Assembly: GCA_018398765.1 (NCBI GenBank)
Contig: JAHBMJ010005370.1
Location: 24,075-63,155, forward strand
DNA from: Chromera velia
Lineage: Eukaryota > Sar > Chromeraceae
Reading direction: 5' to 3'
Length of the DNA: 39,081 nucleotides
The notes beneath the pieces were generated by a model, which did not search any database, was not told the DNA's origin, and saw nothing but the letters and a program-made list of their open reading frames with translations. Both the position numbers and the translations under genes were made by a program. Shown piece after piece: positions 33,753-39,081 of the stretch. The first letter of the stretch is position 1. The number at the start of each line of letters is the position of its first letter.

Positions 33753-36700
33753 GACGGACCCATCGATTTACAAGCAAAGGGTCGATGCATTCGGGAGCTT
33801 CTACCAAGCCTGCACGGATAGAAAATAAAAGAGATCAGAACAGGCAGAAAAAAAGGAGCAACTAACAAAAGAACCACTCGATTACAAGGAAGGAGAAACT
33901 GCATCGAAGAAGGACAGGTGAAACGACGACGGGTCAAGAGAGTCGCAAAGGCAGAGAAGACGAGCTCTCGGGTGACACAGAGAAAGGAAAAGTGGAAGAA
34001 AGGGAGCACAGATGAGAACTGCACGAGAAGATGCATTGACGCTTTTGACTTGTCATGCACCTGGTTCTCTCTTGCAACGCAGGCGCAGAACTTAACGAAT
34101 CCACTCAGCGCATCTCGTCATGAGTCACATATCTCAGCATCCCTTTATACCATAGCTTTTTCTAGCTCAAACAATTCTAAAGCGACAAACGCGCCAAGAT
34201 GGAATCACAGTTTCAACCTTCCTTACCTCCCGCAAAGATGCTCAATGGTGTCCCTTCATCTCCTTTCGGATCTCCATTCTGCCCTTCATCTCCACCCTGC
34301 AGTGTAAAGAAATCTGCAGTGGTCTCAACTTGTGCAGAAGGCAAGGGGCACCTCAGGACATCAGCTTGCCGTAGTTGCTCCACGAGGGCCTCCAGTACCC
34401 TCAGGCCGCCTTCCTCTGCCGAATTCCTTCCCTCCTCCCTCAACCCCTCAGCGGGTCCTTTTGTCTCACCTCCCCCGGCTCCTTTAACTGCAAGCGCGGC
34501 CTCGGGAACTGCAGCGAGAAGGCGCTGGGAGAGAAAGAGACGCCAACGTGTTGACAGCGCAAACACCCGACCGTTTTCCCTCTCAGCAGCACTGGAACGA
34601 CGTCTCACCCCACTCCCACTTTTTCCCCCTGCCTTCACATTTGTTCTCTGACCCAAAGACTCGTCTTTCTGCTCCCCACCCCCCTTCTCTCGAAAAGAAA
34701 CTCCAAAAAGAAGAACTCCACTCAATCGAACGGACTCCAGGGCTCGCCTCTCAGCCTCACTCCCCCTCTTGACTATTTTTTGAACACTCCCCTCAGAGAG
34801 ACACGGAAGGAGACGCCTGCCGAGAGCATCCCAAACAGAAACCACGCACAGACTCTCCTGCCTCGCTCTCACTCCTCCACTCTCCACATCTCCCCCTCCA
34901 CCCACACCCACAGACTGCTGCCTCAACAAAGCAGGCTCTCGAGACAACCGCCCGACCAAATTCAACCGCACCAACGAGGCAGCTGTTCTCATCGCAGTGC
35001 AATCATCCATCATCGGAAGAAGCACAGACAGGTTCTCGCAAATCTCATCAAGAAACCGATCGACACCCCGGATGTCCTCACAGTCACCCCTGACAACCTC
35101 CAAATCCACAAGAACCTCTAAAATGTCAGCCGCTGCCGCGGTAATCACCCCTGAGTTCTCCTTTTTCCTCCTCGCACGAAAACCCTTCAACCACACTGCC
35201 GACCGCAGACACACAGCATCAATAAACTGAAGATCCCTCAGCCTTACTCGAGACACCAAGGACGGAGCAAGCGCCAATTGGGATAATTGAACAGCAGGCA
35301 TAATCGAGACAAACGTGGGGCGGGCTTCCTCAAACAAACGCACAGCACTGCTTTCCGGGACCATCAGAGAAAGGCCTTCTAGGGTCACAAGAAAGTACCG
35401 AACTTCCTCAGCACCCCACGCTCTTACTTTTCCTTTCTCTTCCTCCAACTGAAGCACCTCAATCCACCTCGCGGAGAGCGCCTCTACGAAGGCAGTCACC
35501 ATCTCTGGATGTAAACCCCACACCGCACAATTATCTAACGAGACCCCCGTCTCGGTCTCTACGTCTCTCTGTTTTCTGACACCCACAATGTCTACCAACG
35601 CTGTTGTTAGTCTGGCGAGCAGCGACGTTCCAAAATCATCAGGCGACTCTTGGAGCGTCTGGGAGAGTCTTGCCAGAAGGAGGGGGCAGAGAGAAGGGGG
35701 AACAAAAGAAGGGAGGGAGTACGGGGGTCTTTCTCTGTCGTCAGAAGAAATACGAGAGACGGCAGACAGCAGGAGACTCAGAGAAGAAGGGGAAAGAGGG
35801 GAATTGAAACTTTTTTCCACAGTCTCTCTCCTCTCATTGCTCGAACACGAATTCTGACAGCTCCCATCCCTTTCCAATTCTTCCTTGATCTCCCCTCTCC
35901 CCCCAGCGTCCTCAGACAACAAGGACGGAGCAGCAGCAGCAGCAGAAGAAGAAGAAGGCCCCAGAAGAGATACTGCACGACTCAGCAGCTTGCCGAGAAA
36001 CTCTGGTGATGGGATGTCCAGATGCATGAACGCGTACATCTGCAAACATGCAAAGAGAGAGGGGGGCGGGGCGGGGGGGGGGTAGCGGCAATAAAAATGA
36101 GAAATGCTCGGGCTGCCTCTGATTCTTTCCGAGCTGAATTTGTCACCTTTCAACGCCAGAGTGGCCGAAACTTAGTGAAAGATTCCATGTTGCCCCAAGA
36201 CCAACAGCACATCCATGCATCGCTCCCAAATTCACATGACATTCGACGGACTACATAAAAAGACTCCACGGACAAACAACAAAGTGAGCCATAACAAGCG
36301 CTGATCTTCTCTGTCACTGTCTTTCAGACTTACCACTGTTGCAATTTGCGAAAGCGTTAAATCTGCTGAGCACTCGTTCCCTCTTTGTGCGATCTTGTGC
36401 AGGACGCTTGTGCTTCTCAGGTTCAGCCGACTGAACGCCAAGACCGTCTCCGTCAGCTGAATCGCAGAGAACCGTTCGGTTGCGCCTCCAATCACTGCGC
36501 CCATGCGGTCAAATAGAGCCTCATTCCGTATGCCCACAGTGGCAAATGATTGCAGACAAGAGACCACGTCTGCCGCACGCATTTCCCTTCGGATGATCAG
36601 CCTGCTCATGACCTCATTGCCCAGGTAAAAGAACAATTTCTCGTCCCTCCGGTGGCGACCCGCCCAGAGCTCCAACAACCGCACCACCTGATCTTTCGTG

Positions 36701-37044
36701 AACGATCGAGAGTGTTTGCACGCCAGCGTCTCCATCTGTTTCCAAACAGCTTCTGGTGGGCTTGTGGAGAGACTCTCGACATCCTTTCCGTCCCCGTCTA
36801 CGCCGTTCCTTCGGCGTTGACCGTCTCCTTTAGACACGGCTTTCACAATGGCTTCGAAAGCACCCTCGTGCTGCGGAATAAATCGAAAGGGCTTCTTGCC
36901 TTGAATGCTGGCTTTTTCTTTGCCCTCTTGTGCATCCAATGAAGCGCCTGCTCCCTGGCTACAGGAGGACAAGAAAGCAGCGCGAGACGGAAGCACACGG
37001 AGACGCCCCCATCGCCTGAGAGGACGGGAGGAATTCTGAATCAT
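32228..37044 (-). CDS. FASTK/heptatricopeptide-like organellar RNA-binding protein (putative)
   Basis: Seven exons join without a stop: 37044-36334, 36039-34227, 33809-33760, 33251-33152, 33072-32935, 32875-32798 and 32325-32228, about 995 residues. Phases (0,1,0,1,1,1) match at each junction. The N-terminus (MIQNSSRPLRRWGRLRVLPS) is Arg-rich without acids, like a mitochondrial presequence. Exon 1 into exon 2 encodes helical repeats (LLELWAGRHRRDEKLFFYLG; VVSCLQSFATVGIRNEALFD; LSQIATVMYAFMHLDIPSPE) like FASTK/HPR-type RNA-processing proteins of organelles. Exon 2 is long with Ser- and Gly-rich inserts. The end reads SEWEELRRCSQEQTLEFRAS, AISALRLPQPFVFNYWE and KLSKQKRWL; no clear RAP domain is seen. 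The donor of exon 5 (gtattc) is weak, since an alternative at 32918 would change the frame of exon 6. Function is inferred from repeats and targeting only. Confidence 0.65.
33558..33752. repeat. CA, GAAA and GA microsatellites
   Basis: (CA)n at about 33548-33598, GAAA units at about 33675-33728 and (GA)n at 33728-33751. They lie in the intron between exons 3 and 4 of the FASTK-like gene, directly after the exon 3 donor. Confidence 0.9.
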
Positions 37045-37208
37045 GGTCTCTCAACCAGTCCACTGAATGACTCAGCAGCCTCATGTGAAAATTTCTGCAA
37101 CAATCAAGCTGCTGCGCTGAAACTGTGGAATCAGGACGTGGAAATATGCAGAGGCAAAGCTAGAGCGCGATTCCACTCCTGGCATGATCTTTTGCGTGCA
37201 TGCATGTT

Positions 37209-37256
37209 GCCGTCTCCGCAGAGACGGCGGATGCATGGGCGCGCGGAGACGGCGCC
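37209..37256. promoter_or_regulatory. GC-rich inverted repeats in the divergent promoter region (FASTK-like/YjbQ)
   Basis: CCGTCTC-CGCA-GAGACGG (37210-37227) is a perfect 7-bp inverted repeat. GCGCGGAGACGGCGC follows at 37241-37255. The 443-bp space lies between two head-to-head genes, and GCGCGGAGACG is shared with the region near 27785. TGCATGCA-type palindromes flank it. A promoter role is a guess from position. Confidence 0.4.
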
Positions 37257-37487
37257 CCCCACCGGCTCCCCAAGCTAAAGAGCTTGAAGCGGAAACATTC
37301 TGCAACCTGAACGCAAGTTCCTAAAAGAAACAGGTGAACCCTCTCTGCACCCCATATGATTTACCGGACTTGGCTGACAAGTGAGCCTCTTACTGGCCGT
37401 TCTTCAGACCCCACATCGACGAGAGGATCAGAGGAAACTTCGTTCTTTCTCTTCTGCAGGTGACCCGCTGCAGTCGCACCGGATTGG

Positions 37488-38687
37488 ATGCTGGGAGTTT
37501 CACTTGCAAGGAAGTTGGGTCTGTCTGTCGCGGCTGGGCTTGCAGTCTGCTCTCTCCCTTTCTGGTCGCAGCCTGTCTTTGCTTTTCACTCCTCCGTACC
37601 AGCAGCATCTGCTGAAAGAAAGACTCTTGTCCCTTGCGCGAAAAAGGATACAGACAGGAAGATGACGGTCATCCAGAAAGCCTTCCCTGTGGACAGCAGG
37701 AGGGCGGACGTACTGAGGTCCTCTGAAATCGTCAAAGTCATTCCAGAAGTTTCACAAGTGGCCTCAGGGTTCCTGCATATCTACTCACCCATTCCTGAGG
37801 TCGGTGGCCGTCTCCGAGAAGGGAGACGGGAAGCTCTGAATATTCTTTTCTTCTGGTGCCTTCCTTGGTTTGTGTTTGCGTCCTCGTGTAAGGTCATGAC
37901 TCTGTGCCTGATGCGGGTCGGTGCAGGTTGCTGTGACGATCAACGAGAATGCAGACCCGACCGTGAGGTCAGACATGGCGGCTGCCTTCTCGAGGATTGT
38001 TCCGGATTCTCTTTCCGGGGCCTCTTTCGCGAGGGCAAGCTTTGTCGGGAGGGAGGTAGTCATTCCGGTGTCCAGTGGAAGGCTCGTGCTCGGTGAGTTG
38101 TCTCAATTATCGGGTTTCGGTCATAGACATGACAGGAGACAAAAATTGCACCACGTCAAATTGAGAGACAGTCATTCTGTGTTGCCTCTTCTTGGTAATC
38201 AGTCCATTCGATTTTTGCTTTCGTCGCTGACGGACCTCTTGTCCCCTTTTCTGACCTCCTGCAGGCACATGGCAGGGCCTCCACATTGCAGACGAGAGGA
38301 GGGGGAAGGGGGTTTCCAAGAGGACGGGCGGGGAAAGCCTCGTCGCAACGTTGGTGGGAAGTGGCGGAGGGGGTGCCGAGACGTTTGCCTACCAGGCCAA
38401 GACTCGGGGGTGTCATCTGGTGACCTCACCTGTCCTCTCGGCAGCTGAGAAGACAACAAAGAAGGGATCAGAAGGAAAGGACTCCACGGGGTTCCTCCTG
38501 GCGTTTGCCCAGCACACGTCGTGCAGCATGACGATTAACGAGAACGCAGACCCAGACGTTCGCACGGACATGGAGACGGCTCTGAACTTGATTGTGCCGG
38601 AAGCATGGAACCAGGAGTTTTTCCAACACACATACGAGGGACCAGACGATATGCCTGCCCATGTCAAGTCGACTCTCTTTGGTGCAG
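37488..38687 (+). CDS. Double YjbQ/UPF0047-domain protein, targeted, truncated by window end
   Basis: Exons 37488-37799, 37927-38092 and 38265-38687 join in phase (0, 1). The last ends in phase 1 at a GTGGGT donor and the gene continues past the window. Residues 1-35 are a hydrophobic leader (LSVAAGLAVCSLPFWSQPVF) followed by a Ser/Ala/Lys-rich stretch, fitting a secretory or bipartite plastid leader. Module 1: VASGFLHIYSPIPE, VAVTINENADPTVRSDM, IPVSSGRLVLGTWQGLHIAD. Module 2: STGFLLAFAQHTSCSMTINE, NADPDVRTDMETALNLIVPE, YEGPDDMPAHVKSTLFG. Module 2 keeps the HTS, TINENAD and GPDDMPAH motifs. Module 1 has IPE in place of HTS and lacks the GPDDMPAH segment. The bacterial YjbQ family has been linked to weak thiamin phosphate synthase activity; the role here is unknown. 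Confidence 0.85.
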
Positions 38688-38959
38688 GTGGGTGCGTTCG
38701 GTCATTTGTTGTGTCCGCCTGCTTGTACGTCTTCGCCGAATTTTGAATGGAACTTTGGAAGGAGTCGAGTGAGAGCAGCGTAGTCTCTCTCCTCCGAGAT
38801 CTTCCGGTTGCCTGTGTGTGCCTCCCTCTGGCTGCGCGTTTGAAAATTTTCTCTATTTTTGGTTGGCTTTTTTCAAAGAAGAAAACATGTTTTCAGTTCA
38901 GTTGATCGCCCTATCTCTCTCTCTCTCTCTCTGTCTCTGTCTCTCTCTCTCTCTCTGTG

Positions 38960-39015
<56 letters not shown>

Positions 39016-39081
39016 TCCCTGTCTCTCTCCCTCTGCCTCTCCCTCTGTCTCTGTCTCTGTCTCTCCCCCTCCCCCCCCCCC
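38688..39081. repeat. Intron with CT-rich microsatellite, poly-C at window end
   Basis: After the exon 3 donor the sequence is intronic. From about 38917 it is TCTC/TGTCTC repeat, ending in a C run at 39070-39081. No exon is seen. Confidence 0.85.

Noticed and set aside
34199-36085. Several + strand frames of 60-120 residues
   Set aside because: They are shadows of exon 2 of the FASTK-like gene and have no coding features.

Overview
This is a piece of a nuclear eukaryotic genome, not a prokaryotic or organellar one. Coding regions are split by introns with GT donors and pyrimidine-rich (often TGCAG) acceptors, and reading phase carries across the splices I reconstructed. Proteins include a HECT ubiquitin ligase and targeted, multi-exon enzymes, and there is a thick layer of non-LTR retrotransposon, hAT and foldback repeats. 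The mix of secretory or plastid-like leaders, a FASTK/heptatricopeptide-like organellar protein and free-standing NUMOD4/HNH genes would fit a protist alga such as a chromerid-type alveolate. That placement is inference; the sequence shows no lineage-specific marker.

Layout. 1-120: CA/TA microsatellite. 417-1598 (-): a two-module NUMOD4-HNH endonuclease gene. 1869-1974: tandem GC-rich hairpins. About 2003-4457 (+): a small gene of short exons with all phase-2 introns. About 4709-6425 (+): exons of a cysteine-containing protein, followed by a GACA-type repeat. 7247-17614 (+): a long, decayed non-LTR retrotransposon (ORF1 with a NAC-alpha/HYPK-type UBA-like segment, zinc-finger and chromodomain-like repeats, EEP endonuclease, reverse transcriptase, C-terminal CCHC). 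It is interrupted by a 1.1 kb assembly duplication with a single N and by a gap of about 294 N. 17700-21432: DNA transposons, namely a 506-bp hAT-type MITE, then a 3-kb foldback element into which a 1.08-kb hAT element and a 640-bp inverted-repeat MITE have inserted.

21560-22130 holds weak exon candidates. From about 23900 the window is gene-dense: a complete multicopper oxidase (-, 23903-27256), head-to-head with a polytopic HECT E3 ligase (+, 28047-30627); a 1.6-kb gene-free stretch with a poly-C run and a tRNA-derived relic; a seven-exon organellar FASTK/HPR-like gene (-, 32228-37044), head-to-head with a double-YjbQ (UPF0047) gene (+, 37488 to beyond the window). Both divergent intergenic regions carry GC-rich inverted repeats sharing the core GCGCGGAGACG, a candidate promoter motif.

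The genes do not form an evident pathway. The most unusual items are the membrane-anchored HECT ligase, the YjbQ tandem with one apparently dead module, the retrotransposon with chromodomain-like and UBA-like modules whose nonsense codons all look like C-to-T changes, and the nested transposons with exact target-site duplications.
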